DNA from: Tistlia consotensis USBA 355
GTDB lineage: Bacteria > Pseudomonadota > Alphaproteobacteria > Kiloniellales > DSM-21159
Direction of reading: 5' to 3'
DNA: 64,000 nucleotides
Assembly: GCF_900177295.1 (NCBI RefSeq)
Contig: NZ_FWZX01000001.1
Coordinates: 124,001-188,000 of the forward strand
The notes under the pieces are model-generated. The model had not been told where the DNA came from, searched no databases, and saw only the letters and a program-made list of their open reading frames with translations. Below, in pieces: positions 1 through 8,585 of this stretch. A program made the translations under genes and the position numbers. The stretch's first letter is position 1. Each line of letters begins with the position of its first letter.

Positions 1-44
1 CTACGCGCCGACTTCCTCCACCACCGGATTTCGGAGCTTCCGCC

Positions 45-1433
45 ATGGCCTCCCGCGCCAATTCCCCCGAGTTCCGCGACGTCGCGGTCCACCTGCATCC
101 CTACACCAACGCCCGCAAGCACGAAGAGAAGGGCGCCATGGTGATCGAGCGCGGCGAGGGCATCTACGTCTACGACACCGCCGGCAAGCAGTACATCGAG
201 GGTCTCGCGGGCCTGTGGAGCGTCGCCGTCGGCTTCGGCCAGCCGCGCCTGGTCAAGGCCGCGGCCGACCAGCTCGCCAAGCTGCCCTACTACCACTCCT
301 TCGCGCACAAGAGCCACGAGCCCTCGATCGCGCTGTCGGAGAAGCTGCTGCAGCTGGCGCCCGGCAAGATGAGCAAGGTGTTCTACACCTCGTCCGGCTC
401 CGAGGCGAACGACACCGCGGTCAAGCTGGTCTGGTACTACAACAACGCGCTCGGCCGGCCGCACAAGAAGAAGATCATCGCCCGCATCAAGGGCTATCAC
501 GGCATCACGATCGCGTCGGGCAGCCTGACCGGCCTGCCCTACAACCACCGCGACTTCGACCTGCCGATCGCGAACATCATGCACACCGCCTGCCCGCACC
601 ACTATCGCTACGCCTGGGAGGGCGAGAGCGAGGAGGAGTTCGCCAGCCGGCTCGCCGGGCAGCTCGACGAGATGATCCAGCGCGAGGGCCCGGACACGGT
701 CGCTGCCTTCATCGGCGAGCCGGTGATGGGCGCGGGCGGCGTGATCGTGCCGCCGGCGACCTACTGGGAGAAGATCCAGAAGGTCTGCCGCAAGCACGAC
801 GTGCTGATCATCGCCGACGAGGTGATCAACGGCTTCGGGCGGACCGGCAAGCTGTTCGGCAGCAACCTCTACGGCATCGAGCCGGACATGGTGGTGATGT
901 CGAAGGCGCTGACTTCGTCCTACCTGCCGCTCTCGGCCCTGCTGATGAACCAGAAGGTCTACGACGGCATCGCCGACAACACCGCCAAGATCGGCACCTT
1001 CGGCCACGGCTTCACCGCCTCGGGCCATCCGGCCGCGACCGCCGTCGCCCTCGAGAACATCAAGATCATCGAGGAGCAGGACCTGGTCGCCAACGCCGCG
1101 AAGCAGGGCGAGATCCTGCAGCGCCGGCTGCGCGCCCTGGCCGACCATCCGCTGGTCGGCGAGGTCCGCGGCGTCGGCATGATCGCCGCCGTCGAGTTCG
1201 TCGCCGACAAGAAGACCAAGGCGCCCTTCGACCCGGCCGGTGCGGTCGGCCAGTACTGCTTCGACCGCTGCCAGGAGCACGGCCTGATCCTGCGCAACCT
1301 CGGCGACACGGTGGCCTTCTGCCCGCCGCTGATCATCGACGAGGCGCAGATGAACGAGCTGCTCGACCGCTTCGAGACGGCGCTGGCCGAGACGCTCGAC
1401 TGGGCCAACAGCAAGGGCATGGCCGCCGAGTAA
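45..1433 (+). CDS. Class III omega-aminotransferase (putrescine/beta-alanine:pyruvate type)
   Basis: A PLP-dependent class III aminotransferase of 462 residues, the usual length for cytosolic omega-transaminases that move the terminal amine of putrescine, taurine or beta-alanine analogues onto pyruvate. Visible motifs are the phosphate-binding SSGSEAND at about 116-123, the cofactor aspartate in IIADEV near 255-260, and the Schiff-base lysine K287 in MSKALTSSYLPLSA. The ATG at 45 is the first good start in the window; only 44 bases of its upstream region are visible. It ends at a strong hairpin (1478-1504) shared with the convergent gene. A polyamine-type ABC importer lies 2.5 kb downstream, which makes a polyamine role attractive, but the substrate cannot be read from sequence. 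Confidence 0.9.
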   Translation: MASRANSPEFRDVAVHLHPYTNARKHEEKGAMVIERGEGIYVYDTAGKQYIEGLAGLWSVAVGFGQPRLVKAAADQLAKLPYYHSFAHKSHEPSIALSEKLLQLAPGKMSKVFYTSSGSEANDTAVKLVWYYNNALGRPHKKKIIARIKGYHGITIASGSLTGLPYNHRDFDLPIANIMHTACPHHYRYAWEGESEEEFASRLAGQLDEMIQREGPDTVAAFIGEPVMGAGGVIVPPATYWEKIQKVCRKHDVLIIADEVINGFGRTGKLFGSNLYGIEPDMVVMSKALTSSYLPLSALLMNQKVYDGIADNTAKIGTFGHGFTASGHPAATAVALENIKIIEEQDLVANAAKQGEILQRRLRALADHPLVGEVRGVGMIAAVEFVADKKTKAPFDPAGAVGQYCFDRCQEHGLILRNLGDTVAFCPPLIIDEAQMNELLDRFETALAETLDWANSKGMAAE

Positions 1434-1439
1434 CGCTTC

Positions 1440-1471
1440 GGCGCCAGGGGGTTCCGGCGCCAGAGGGTTCC
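1440..1471. repeat. Short tandem duplication after the aminotransferase
   Basis: Two adjacent 16-bp copies of GGCGCCAGGGGGTTCC (1440-1455 and 1456-1471) differ at one base. They lie directly behind the aminotransferase stop codon. No function is evident; probably a slippage product. Confidence 0.6.
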
Positions 1472-1477
1472 AGTGGG

Positions 1478-1504
1478 GGCCGGGCGGGTCAGTCCCGCCC
1501 GGCC
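1478..1504. terminator. Bidirectional hairpin between convergent genes
   Basis: A perfect 11-bp stem, GGCCGGGCGGG (1478-1488) pairing with 1494-1504 around a 5-nt loop. The loop contains the stop codon of the minus-strand pentapeptide gene. On the plus strand it is followed by a short pyrimidine-rich run rather than a full T tract. It probably terminates the aminotransferase transcript. Confidence 0.6.
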
Positions 1505-1725
1505 TTCTGCTTCCTGTAGGCGTCGAACAGCTCGGCCAGCGGCACCCCGGCGACGGTCATGCCGGCGAAGTTGCAGTTGCGGCCGATCTCGGCGCCGCTG
1601 AAGTCGATGTCGTCGAAGCGCGCGCCGGCAAGCGAGACATCCTCGAAGCGTGCGCCCTTCAGCGAGACGTTGCGGAACTCGGCATCCGCGAGGTCGCGGT
1701 CGACGAAGCTGTTTCCTTCCGGCAT
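1489..1725 (-). CDS. Small pentapeptide-repeat protein
   Basis: A 78-residue protein with A(D/N)LXX-type pentapeptide repeats through roughly residues 8-55 (for example ADAEF, KGARF, AGARF, SGAEI), which would form a short right-handed quadrilateral beta-helix. It ends in a charged tail. The ATG at 1725 is preferred over the adjacent GTG at 1728 because a GGAGGAG lies 8 bases upstream. It is much smaller than the Qnr/MfpA gyrase-mimic class, so no gyrase role is implied. The function of such small cytosolic repeat proteins is unknown. Its stop codon sits in the loop of the terminator hairpin shared with the aminotransferase gene. Confidence 0.75.
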   Translation of the reverse strand: MPEGNSFVDRDLADAEFRNVSLKGARFEDVSLAGARFDDIDFSGAEIGRNCNFAGMTVAGVPLAELFDAYRKQKAGRD

Positions 1726-1785
1726 CACCGGGTCTCCTCCGACAGGCTGTGGGTCGACGGATCGGGGGCCATTCCAGGCCCGGCC

Positions 1786-2295
1786 TCAGGCCGCGCTGTC
1801 GCTGGCCAGGCCGCGCGCCTCGGCAGCCAGGGCCTGCAGCGCCTCGGTCTCCAGCTCGCGCAGGTCGACCTTGAAGTCGCCGGCGCCGATCCGGTCGTAG
1901 AAGCCGATCGCCCGGATGTTGCTGCGGTGGACGCCCCACCAGATCGAGACGCGGCCCTGGTCGACGGCGAGGCGCGACAGCTCGGCGAGCAGCGCCCGCC
2001 CGGCGCCGCCGCTGCGCCCGCCCGGCTCGACGAAGAGGTCGCAGAGCCAGAAGCCCTGCGCCATGTAGTCGCTGTTGTAGAGGTCGCAGTAGGCGGCGTA
2101 GCCGACCAGCGCGCCGCCGCGCTCGGCGACCAGGCAGGCCAACGGCGGGTGCTCGGCGAACAGCTGCGCCTCGAGCAGCGCCGGCGTCGCCGGCGAGGGC
2201 GGCAGCTCCAGGTGCCGGTGCAGCTCGACCATCATCAGGGCCAGTTGATGCAGGTCACTGCGTCGAACCGGCCGAACCGTCAAAAGACCATCCAT
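1786..2295 (-). CDS. GNAT-family N-acetyltransferase
   Basis: A 169-residue GNAT protein. The N-terminal segment (LTVRPVRRSDLHQL) has the usual beta1/alpha1 form. Motif A is at about 88-110, where LCDLFVEPGGRSGGAGRALL matches the acetyl-CoA pyrophosphate loop. A C-terminal motif B (NIRAIGFYDRIGA) follows. The family transfers acetyl from acetyl-CoA to amines; the substrate here is unknown. It is transcribed away from hemA, sharing a 204-bp divergent promoter region with it. The C-terminus carries an alanine-rich extension of about 15 residues. Confidence 0.85.
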   Translation of the reverse strand: MDGLLTVRPVRRSDLHQLALMMVELHRHLELPPSPATPALLEAQLFAEHPPLACLVAERGGALVGYAAYCDLYNSDYMAQGFWLCDLFVEPGGRSGGAGRALLAELSRLAVDQGRVSIWWGVHRSNIRAIGFYDRIGAGDFKVDLRELETEALQALAAEARGLASDSAA

Positions 2296-2390
2296 CGGCT
2301 GCCTCTGCTTGCTGTCCGACTCTGGCTACCCGACTGCGGCAGGGCGCCGCCTCGCGAGCATCCTTCATTGCCCCGGCAGGCGGCAATCTG

Positions 2391-2421
2391 CGAGACTTTT
2401 CGCTGATGCTCACGAGACTTT
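2391..2421. promoter_or_regulatory. Direct repeats CGAGACTTT upstream of hemA
   Basis: Two exact copies of CGAGACTTT, at 2391-2399 and 2413-2421, are spaced 22 bp start to start, two helical turns. They lie about 80-110 bp before the hemA start, in the intergenic region shared with the GNAT gene. The spacing is what a dimeric or cooperative regulator would use; the factor is not identifiable. Confidence 0.35.
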
Positions 2422-2499
2422 CACGATCCGGGGGGCAGGCTTAGGTACAGACAGGGCTTCCCGGAGCCCGACACGACACACAACGGTATCGAGCGCACG

Positions 2500-3714
2500 A
2501 TGGATTACGACGCCTTCTTCGAACAGCGCCTGCGCGCCCTCAAGGCCGAAGGCCGCTACCGCGTCTTCGCCGAGCTGGAGCGCCGTGCCGGCAGCTTCCC
2601 CGGGGCGCTGAGCCACGACGGCGGGGACGCGCCGCGCCCGATCACGGTCTGGTGCTCGAACGACTATCTGGGCATGGGCCAGCATCCGGCGGTCATCGAG
2701 GCGATGCAGCAGGCGGTCGCGCGCTACGGCGCCGGCGCCGGCGGCACCCGCAACATCTCGGGCACCCACCACCTGCACGTCCTGCTGGAGCGCGAGCTCG
2801 CCGAGCTGCACGGCAAGGAGGGCGCGCTGCTGTTCACCTCCGGCTACGTCTCGAACTGGGCCAGCCTGGGCACCCTGGCCTCCCAGCTGCCGGACTGCGT
2901 CGTGCTGTCGGACGAGAAGAACCACGCCTCGATGATCGAGGGCATCCGCCACAGCCGGGCGGAGAAGCAGGTGTTCCGGCACAACGATCCCGAGGACCTG
3001 GACCGCCGCCTCGCCGCCCTCGCGCCGGAGCGGCCGAAGCTGGTCGCCTTCGAGAGCGTCTACTCGATGGACGGCGACGTCGCGCCGATCGGCGAGATCT
3101 GCGACGTCGCGGACCGGCACGGCGCCATGACCTACCTGGACGAGGTCCATGCGGTCGGCCTCTACGGCCCGCGCGGCGGCGGCATCGCCGAGCGCGAGGG
3201 CCTGATGGACCGCCTGACCGTGATCGAGGGCACGCTGGCCAAGGCCTTCGGCGTGATGGGCGGCTACATCGCCGGCTCGGCGGCGCTGGTCGACTTCGTG
3301 CGCTCCTATTCCAGCGGCTTCATCTTCACGACCTCGCTGGCGCCGGTGCTGGCCGCCGGGGCGCTGGCCAGCGTGCGGCACCTCAAGACGAGCGACGCCG
3401 AGCGGCGGCAGCACCAGGCCAACGCCGCGGAGCTGAAGCGCCGCTTCCGCGCCGCCGGCCTGCCGATGATCGAGAGCGAGAGCCACATCGTGCCGCTGCT
3501 GATCGGCGAGGCCCGGCTCTGCAAGGCGGTCAGCGACGCGCTGCTGGAGCGCTTCGCGATCTACGTCCAGCCGATCAACTATCCGACCGTGGCACGCGGC
3601 ACCGAGCGGCTGCGCTTCACGCCCTCGCCGCTGCACGGCCCGCAGGAGATGGACGAGCTGCTGTTCGCGCTCGAGACCATCTGGTCGGAACTCGGGCTCC
3701 GCCGCGCCGCGTGA
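2500..3714 (+). CDS. hemA: 5-aminolevulinate synthase
   Basis: Condenses glycine and succinyl-CoA to 5-aminolevulinate, the first step of tetrapyrrole synthesis by the Shemin (C4) route typical of Alphaproteobacteria. The 404 residues match the bacterial family length. Visible landmarks are SNDYLGM (53-59), the [17 protein letters not shown] substrate loop (78-93), DEVHAVG (214-220, cofactor aspartate) and the Schiff-base lysine K248 in [13 protein letters not shown], the same number as in Rhodobacter enzymes. SVYSMDGD is also present. It is preceded by an intergenic region with spaced direct repeats and appears monocistronic, with the ABC operon starting 276 bp later under its own control. 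Confidence 0.96.
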   Translation: MDYDAFFEQRLRALKAEGRYRVFAELERRAGSFPGALSHDGGDAPRPITVWCSNDYLGMGQHPAVIEAMQQAVARYGAGAGGTRNISGTHHLHVLLERELAELHGKEGALLFTSGYVSNWASLGTLASQLPDCVVLSDEKNHASMIEGIRHSRAEKQVFRHNDPEDLDRRLAALAPERPKLVAFESVYSMDGDVAPIGEICDVADRHGAMTYLDEVHAVGLYGPRGGGIAEREGLMDRLTVIEGTLAKAFGVMGGYIAGSAALVDFVRSYSSGFIFTTSLAPVLAAGALASVRHLKTSDAERRQHQANAAELKRRFRAAGLPMIESESHIVPLLIGEARLCKAVSDALLERFAIYVQPINYPTVARGTERLRFTPSPLHGPQEMDELLFALETIWSELGLRRAA

Positions 3715-3990
3715 CGCCCCCGGCAGTCGCCGGCTCGACAGGCACCTTCTCCTCCCGCTGCGGCGGCGGGGCGAGGGTTGGCGTGGTCTATCGTCGCTCG
3801 GCGGGCGGCTCGCGGCCCCGCTTTTGTGCACTGCCCAAAAACTGACTCGAAATCACGGCGCCGTTGAAATAGCATCCGAACCATCGGGCTGCAGCAAGAC
3901 AGCCATACCGAAAAGACATAAGGGCATCAGACAAGAAACGGCTGTGCGGACGCGGGGGATCACGAGCGACGCGGGAGCCGGTGGCAGGGA

Positions 3991-5085
3991 ATGGCAAGAA
4001 AGAACGACGTACTCGTACGATTCACGGACGTCCAGAAGAGCTACGACGGCGAAACGCTGGTCGTAAAGAACCTCAACATCGACATCAGCCGGGGGGAGTT
4101 TCTGACCCTCCTCGGGCCGTCGGGCTCTGGCAAGACGACCACGCTGATGATGCTGGCAGGCTTCGAGACGCCGACGCACGGCGACATCGAGCTGGGCGGC
4201 AAGCGGCTGAACAACGTGCCGCCGCACAAGCGCGACATCGGCATGGTGTTCCAGAACTACGCCCTGTTCCCGCACATGACGGTGAGCGAGAACCTGGCGT
4301 TCCCGCTGCAGGTCCGGCGCAAGGGCAGGAGCGAGGTCGCCGAGCGCGTCCAGCGGGCCCTGGACATGGTCCAGCTCGGCAGCTTCGGCAACCGGCGGCC
4401 GGCCCAGCTGTCCGGCGGCCAGCAGCAGCGCGTGGCGCTGGCCCGCGCCCTGGTCTTCGAGCCGACGCTGGTGCTGATGGACGAGCCGCTCGGCGCGCTC
4501 GACAAGCAGCTGCGCGAGCACATGCAGCTCGAGATCAAGCACCTGCACGAGCAGCTCGGCATCACCGTCGTCTACGTGACCCACGACCAGTCCGAGGCGC
4601 TGACCATGTCGGACCGCATCGCGGTCTTCCACGACGGCGTGATCCAGCAGCTGGCGACGCCGTCCGACCTCTACGAGCGGCCGAAGAACGCCTTCGTCGC
4701 CCAGTTCATCGGCGAGAACAACAGGCTGAACGGCAAGGTCGCCAAGCTGAACGGCTCGAATGCCTGCCTCGTCACGCTGGACAGCGGCAGCCAGGTCCAG
4801 GCGCTGCCGGTCAACGTCTCCGGCGAAGGCAGTCCGACGACGCTGTCGCTGCGCCCCGAGCGGGTGCAGATCAACCCGCCGGAAGGCGCGCTGCCGAACG
4901 TCTTCGACGCCAAGGTCGAGGAGTTGATCTATCTCGGCGACCACATCCGCACCCGCTGCAGCCTCGCGGGCAGCGACGACTTCGTCGTCAAGGTACCGAA
5001 CGCCCAGGGCCACTCGTCGCTGCAGCGAGGCAGCCGGGTGAAGCTCGGCTGGGCGATCGAGGACTGCCGCGCGCTCGACGCCTGA
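3991..5085 (+). CDS. Polyamine-type ABC importer, ATP-binding subunit (PotA-like)
   Basis: The 364-residue ATPase of a spermidine/putrescine-type importer. It contains Walker [10 protein letters not shown] (42-50), a Q-loop [13 protein letters not shown], signature LSGGQQQR (140-147), Walker B VLMDEP (161-166), the switch histidine in YVTHD (198), and a C-terminal TOBE-like regulatory domain after about residue 285. It is the first gene of a four-gene operon with the binding protein and two permeases. The start codon is only just behind an AGGGA, so translation initiation may be weak. A 276-bp region upstream is locally less GC-rich and probably holds the operon promoter. The substrate is inferred as a polyamine or related cation and is not proven. 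Confidence 0.9.
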   Translation: MARKNDVLVRFTDVQKSYDGETLVVKNLNIDISRGEFLTLLGPSGSGKTTTLMMLAGFETPTHGDIELGGKRLNNVPPHKRDIGMVFQNYALFPHMTVSENLAFPLQVRRKGRSEVAERVQRALDMVQLGSFGNRRPAQLSGGQQQRVALARALVFEPTLVLMDEPLGALDKQLREHMQLEIKHLHEQLGITVVYVTHDQSEALTMSDRIAVFHDGVIQQLATPSDLYERPKNAFVAQFIGENNRLNGKVAKLNGSNACLVTLDSGSQVQALPVNVSGEGSPTTLSLRPERVQINPPEGALPNVFDAKVEELIYLGDHIRTRCSLAGSDDFVVKVPNAQGHSSLQRGSRVKLGWAIEDCRALDA

Positions 5086-5195
5086 GCCCAGGCACCCGAG
5101 CACGGGCGGTCGGAGAGGGAGGCCGCTCCCGCCAGGGGACGGATCCGAGAGGCCGGGCGACCCAACCGGCCGTTTCAACAGGGAGAGCTGAGGTA

Positions 5196-6284
5196 ATGAG
5201 TAACCTGCTTAAGACGACCGTCCTGGCGGTCGGGCTCGCGGCCTTCGTCGCGGGCGCCGCCAAGGCCGCCGAGCCGCTGACCGTCGTGTCCTGGGGCGGC
5301 GCCTACACCAAGAGCCAGGTCGAGGCCTATCACAAGCCCTTCACCAAGAAGACGGGCATCCCGATCGTCTCGGCCGACTACAACGGCGGCCTCGCCGAGA
5401 TCAAGGCGCAGGTCGAGGCCAACAACGTGACCTGGGACGTCGTCGACGTCGAGCTGTCGGACGCGGTGCGCGGCTGCGACGAGGGCCTGCTGGAGCCGAT
5501 CGACTCCTCGATGCTGCCGCCGGCCCCGGACGGCACGCCGGCCCGGCAGGACTTCCTGCCCGGCACGCTGACCGACTGCTCGGTCGCGACGATCGTCTGG
5601 TCGACGATCTACGCCTACGACGCGACCAAGTTCCCGGGCGAGAAGCCGAAGACCATCGCCGACTTCTTCGACACCAAGAAGTTCCCCGGCAAGCGCGCCA
5701 TGCGCAAGGGCCCGAAGGTCAACCTCGAGTTCGCCCTGATGGCCGATGGCGTGCCGGCCGACAAGGTCTACCAGGTGCTCTCGACCCCCGAGGGCGTCGA
5801 CCGCGCCTTCAAGAAGCTCGACACGATCAAGAAGGACGTCATCTGGTGGGAGGCCGGCGCCCAGCCGCCGCAGATGCTGGCCGACGGCGAGGTCGCCATG
5901 ACCACCGCCTACAACGGCCGCATCTTCAACGCCGTGGCCAGCGAGAAGAAGCCCTTCGTCATCGTCTGGGACGGCCAGGTCTGGGACCTCGACCTCTGGG
6001 TCATCCCGAAGGGCGCGCCGCACGCCAAGGAAGCCCTGGACTTCGTCAAGTTCTCGACCGACACGCAGCGTCTGGCCGACCAGGCTTCCTGGATCTCCTA
6101 CGGTCCGGCCCGCAAGTCGTCGGTGCCGCTGATCGGCAACTTCCACGATTCGGACATGAAGATGGGGCCGAACATGCCGACCAGCCCGGACAACTTCAAG
6201 AATGCGCTGCAGAACGACTTCGAGTTCTGGGCCGACTACCAGGACCAGCTGAACGAGCGCTTCGCCGCCTGGCTGGCGCAGTAA
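5196..6284 (+). CDS. ABC importer periplasmic substrate-binding protein (PotD-like)
   Basis: A 362-residue SBP_bac_8/PotD-type binding protein that would capture the ligand in the periplasm. A Sec signal peptide covers residues 1-25 (LLKTTVLAVGLAAFVAGAAKA, cleaved before AEPL). The mature start TVVSWGGAYTKSQ is the usual first strand and helix of the fold. The start at 5196 is supported by the signal peptide and by an AGCTGAGGT sequence upstream. The longer in-frame reading back to 3981 is just the open shadow frame of the ATPase gene. The gene follows the ATPase by 110 bp and is followed by a very stable hairpin before the permeases. Confidence 0.92.
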   Translation: MSNLLKTTVLAVGLAAFVAGAAKAAEPLTVVSWGGAYTKSQVEAYHKPFTKKTGIPIVSADYNGGLAEIKAQVEANNVTWDVVDVELSDAVRGCDEGLLEPIDSSMLPPAPDGTPARQDFLPGTLTDCSVATIVWSTIYAYDATKFPGEKPKTIADFFDTKKFPGKRAMRKGPKVNLEFALMADGVPADKVYQVLSTPEGVDRAFKKLDTIKKDVIWWEAGAQPPQMLADGEVAMTTAYNGRIFNAVASEKKPFVIVWDGQVWDLDLWVIPKGAPHAKEALDFVKFSTDTQRLADQASWISYGPARKSSVPLIGNFHDSDMKMGPNMPTSPDNFKNALQNDFEFWADYQDQLNERFAAWLAQ

Positions 6285-6292
6285 CCTGAGCC

Positions 6293-6328
6293 GCTGCCGG
6301 CGGGCGGGCTGTCCTGCCCGCCGGCAGC
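6293..6328 (+). terminator. Strong stem-loop after the binding-protein gene
   Basis: A perfect 13-bp stem, GCTGCCGGCGGGC (6293-6305) pairing with 6316-6328 around a 10-nt loop, lies directly behind the substrate-binding protein and 37 bp before the permease start. There is no T run. In ABC operons such elements commonly protect the upstream mRNA or partially terminate, giving more binding protein than permease. That role is inferred here. Confidence 0.7.
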
Positions 6329-6365
6329 CCTCTTGCCCTTCCTCATTCCGTCAGGGACTTCCGAG

Positions 6366-7637
6366 ATGGCGCAGGCGACGATCGACGAGCTGCAGGGGCT
6401 GACCACGGCGGACGGCACGCCGCTGCGTCGGGCGCTGCACCGCGCCGAGCGCCGCGCGAAGATCCGCGCCTTCCTGCTGGTGACGCCGCTGCTCGTCTTC
6501 CTGGCGGTCACCTTCATCTACCCGATCGCCCAGATGCTCTGGCGCAGCATCTACGACGACACCATCGTGACCCTGCTGCCGAACACCGTGACCGCCTTCA
6601 AGGACTGGACCGACCGCGACCAGCTGCCGCCCGAGTCGGTCTTCGCCGCCTTCGCGGTCGACATGAAGCAGACCCGCGAGGACCGCACGATCGGCCAGGT
6701 CGCGACCCGGGTGAATTTCGAGGAGGGCGGCCTGCGCAGCATCTTCACGCGCACCGCCCGGCACATCGACGACGCCAAGAACGTGACCAGCTGGCGCGAC
6801 TGGTTCATCCAGGAGAACCCCGACTGGGGCAAGCTCAACACCTGGGCGACGATCGAGCGCCTCGGCCACGCCTATTCGATCCTGCAGTACCTGGCCGCCA
6901 CGGACCGGCAGTACGACGACCACGGCAATATCGTGATGGCGCCGGAGGAGACGCAGATCTACGTGCCGATCTTCATCCGCACGCTCTGGATGTCGCTGCT
7001 GGTCACCCTGCTGACCCTGCTGCTCGGCTACCCGATCTCCTACTTCCTCGCGACCCTGCCGATCCGCACCAGCAACCTGCTGATGATCATGGTCCTGCTG
7101 CCCTTCTGGACCTCGCTGCTGGTGCGCACGACCTCCTGGATCGTGATCCTCGGCAAGGAGGGCGTGCTCAACGACATCCTGGTCTGGCTCGGCCTGATCT
7201 CCGACGACGGCCGGATCCAGATGATCTACAACCAGACCGGCACCCTGGTCGCGATGACGCAGATCCTGCTGCCCTTCATGGTGCTGCCGCTCTATTCGGT
7301 GATGAAGACCATCTCGCCGAGCTACATGCGTGCCGCGATGTCGCTGGGCGCGCCGCGCTTCCTGGCCTTCTGGAAGGTCTACGCGCCGAACACCCTGCCC
7401 GGGGTCGGCGCCGGCGCGCTGCTCGTCTTCATCCTGTCGATCGGCTACTACATCACGCCGGCCCTGGTCGGCGGCCGCACCGGCCAGATGATCTCCAACT
7501 TCATCGCCTTCCACATGCAGAAGTCGCTGAACTGGGGCCTGGCCGCGGCGCTCGGCGGCATCCTGCTGGCCGGCGTGCTGCTGCTCTACGCGCTCTACAA
7601 CCGCCTGGTCGGCGTCGAGAAGCTTTCGCTCGGCTGA
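6366..7637 (+). CDS. Polyamine-type ABC importer permease 1 (PotB/PotH-like, large insertion)
   Basis: An inner-membrane permease of 423 residues. The ATG at 6366 is chosen because AGGGA lies 8 bases upstream; an in-frame ATG at 6333 lacks this. TM1 (AFLLVTPLLVFLAVTFIYPIAQ) is followed by a hydrophilic segment of about 150 residues before the next membrane helices (SLLVTLLTLLLGYPISYFLA onward). Typical PotB/PotH proteins are near 300 residues, so the difference is this periplasmic insertion. The coupling-loop motif near 320-345 (SPSYMRAAMSLGAPRFLAFWKV) would contact the ATPase. It pairs with the next permease, 12 bp downstream. Confidence 0.9.
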   Translation: MAQATIDELQGLTTADGTPLRRALHRAERRAKIRAFLLVTPLLVFLAVTFIYPIAQMLWRSIYDDTIVTLLPNTVTAFKDWTDRDQLPPESVFAAFAVDMKQTREDRTIGQVATRVNFEEGGLRSIFTRTARHIDDAKNVTSWRDWFIQENPDWGKLNTWATIERLGHAYSILQYLAATDRQYDDHGNIVMAPEETQIYVPIFIRTLWMSLLVTLLTLLLGYPISYFLATLPIRTSNLLMIMVLLPFWTSLLVRTTSWIVILGKEGVLNDILVWLGLISDDGRIQMIYNQTGTLVAMTQILLPFMVLPLYSVMKTISPSYMRAAMSLGAPRFLAFWKVYAPNTLPGVGAGALLVFILSIGYYITPALVGGRTGQMISNFIAFHMQKSLNWGLAAALGGILLAGVLLLYALYNRLVGVEKLSLG

Positions 7638-7649
7638 GGAGGAACCGCC

Positions 7650-8516
7650 ATGTCCGTCCTGACCACCCTGCCGAGCTACGCCAGCCCGATCGAGAAGATC
7701 TGGTACGTCCTGTTCCGGGTGCTCTGCGGCTGCGTGTTCCTGTTCCTGATCGCGCCGATCCTGATCATCATCCCGCTGTCGTTCAACGCGGAGCCCTACT
7801 TCACCTTCACCCACGAGATGCTGACGCTGCACGCCTCGGCCTTCTCGACGCGCTGGTACCACCTGTTCCTGAACGACGCCCGCTGGATGCAGTCGGTCGA
7901 GAACTCGATCATCGTCGCCTTCTTCGCGACGCTGCTGGCGACCGTCCTCGGCACCCTGGCGGCGCTCGGCCTGTCGCGCAGCCACATGCCGGCGCGCACC
8001 TTCATCATGTCGGTGCTGATCTCGCCGATGGTCGTGCCGCTGATCATCACGGCGGCCGGCATCTACTTCTTCTACGCCAGCGTCGGCCTGACCGGCTCGC
8101 TGCTCGGCATCATCCTGGCGCACACGGCGCTCGGCACGCCCTTCGTGGTGATCACGGTGACGGCGACGCTGATCGGCTTCGACCAGTCGCTGATCCGCGC
8201 CTCGGCAATGCTCGGCGCCAACCCGGCGACGACCTTCCGCAAGGTCATCATGCCGCTGATCCTGCCCGGCGTGATCTCCGGCGCGCTCTTCGCCTTCGTG
8301 ACCTCCTTCGACGAGGTCGTCGTCGTGCTGTTCATCGCCCCCAACCCCGAGCAGTACACGATCCCGCGCCAGATGTGGTCGGGCATCCGCGAGCAGATCA
8401 GCCCCGCGATCCTGGCCGTGGCGACCTGCCTGATCGTCGTCTCGATCGCCCTGATGACGGTGCTCGAACTGCTGCGCCGCCGCTCCGAGCGCCTGCGCGG
8501 CATGACCCCGCAATAG
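7650..8516 (+). CDS. Polyamine-type ABC importer permease 2 (PotC/PotI-like)
   Basis: The second inner-membrane permease, 288 residues and normal for PotC/PotI. Six hydrophobic segments are visible, starting with LCGCVFLFLIAPILIIIPLSF. The EAA coupling loop reads RASAMLGANPATTFRKVIMPLILPG at roughly 180-205. A GAGGAACC ribosome-binding site precedes the ATG, and the gene follows permease 1 by 12 bp, so the two are translationally linked. It completes the importer: ATPase, binding protein, permease 1, permease 2. Confidence 0.92.
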   Translation: MSVLTTLPSYASPIEKIWYVLFRVLCGCVFLFLIAPILIIIPLSFNAEPYFTFTHEMLTLHASAFSTRWYHLFLNDARWMQSVENSIIVAFFATLLATVLGTLAALGLSRSHMPARTFIMSVLISPMVVPLIITAAGIYFFYASVGLTGSLLGIILAHTALGTPFVVITVTATLIGFDQSLIRASAMLGANPATTFRKVIMPLILPGVISGALFAFVTSFDEVVVVLFIAPNPEQYTIPRQMWSGIREQISPAILAVATCLIVVSIALMTVLELLRRRSERLRGMTPQ

Positions 8517-8585
8517 GCCGCGGCGGCCGCGGCCGCGAAAAAAGCCGTGGCCGTTCGGTACCCGACGGCCTCATGATCGCGTCCC

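Noticed and set aside
3766-3825. GCGGGGC/GCCCCGC pair with TTTT behind hemA
   Set aside because: The loop is about 42 nt, too long for a convincing intrinsic terminator.
3981-5195. Long in-frame extension upstream of the polyamine-type binding protein
   Set aside because: It overlaps the ATPase gene in another frame, is Arg/Ala/Gly-rich and lacks domains; the signal peptide marks the real start at 5196.
8516-8560. GC palindrome followed by AAAAAA after the polyamine-type operon
   Set aside because: The A run is on the plus strand, so it does not form a terminator for the operon; no clear plus-strand stem with a T run.
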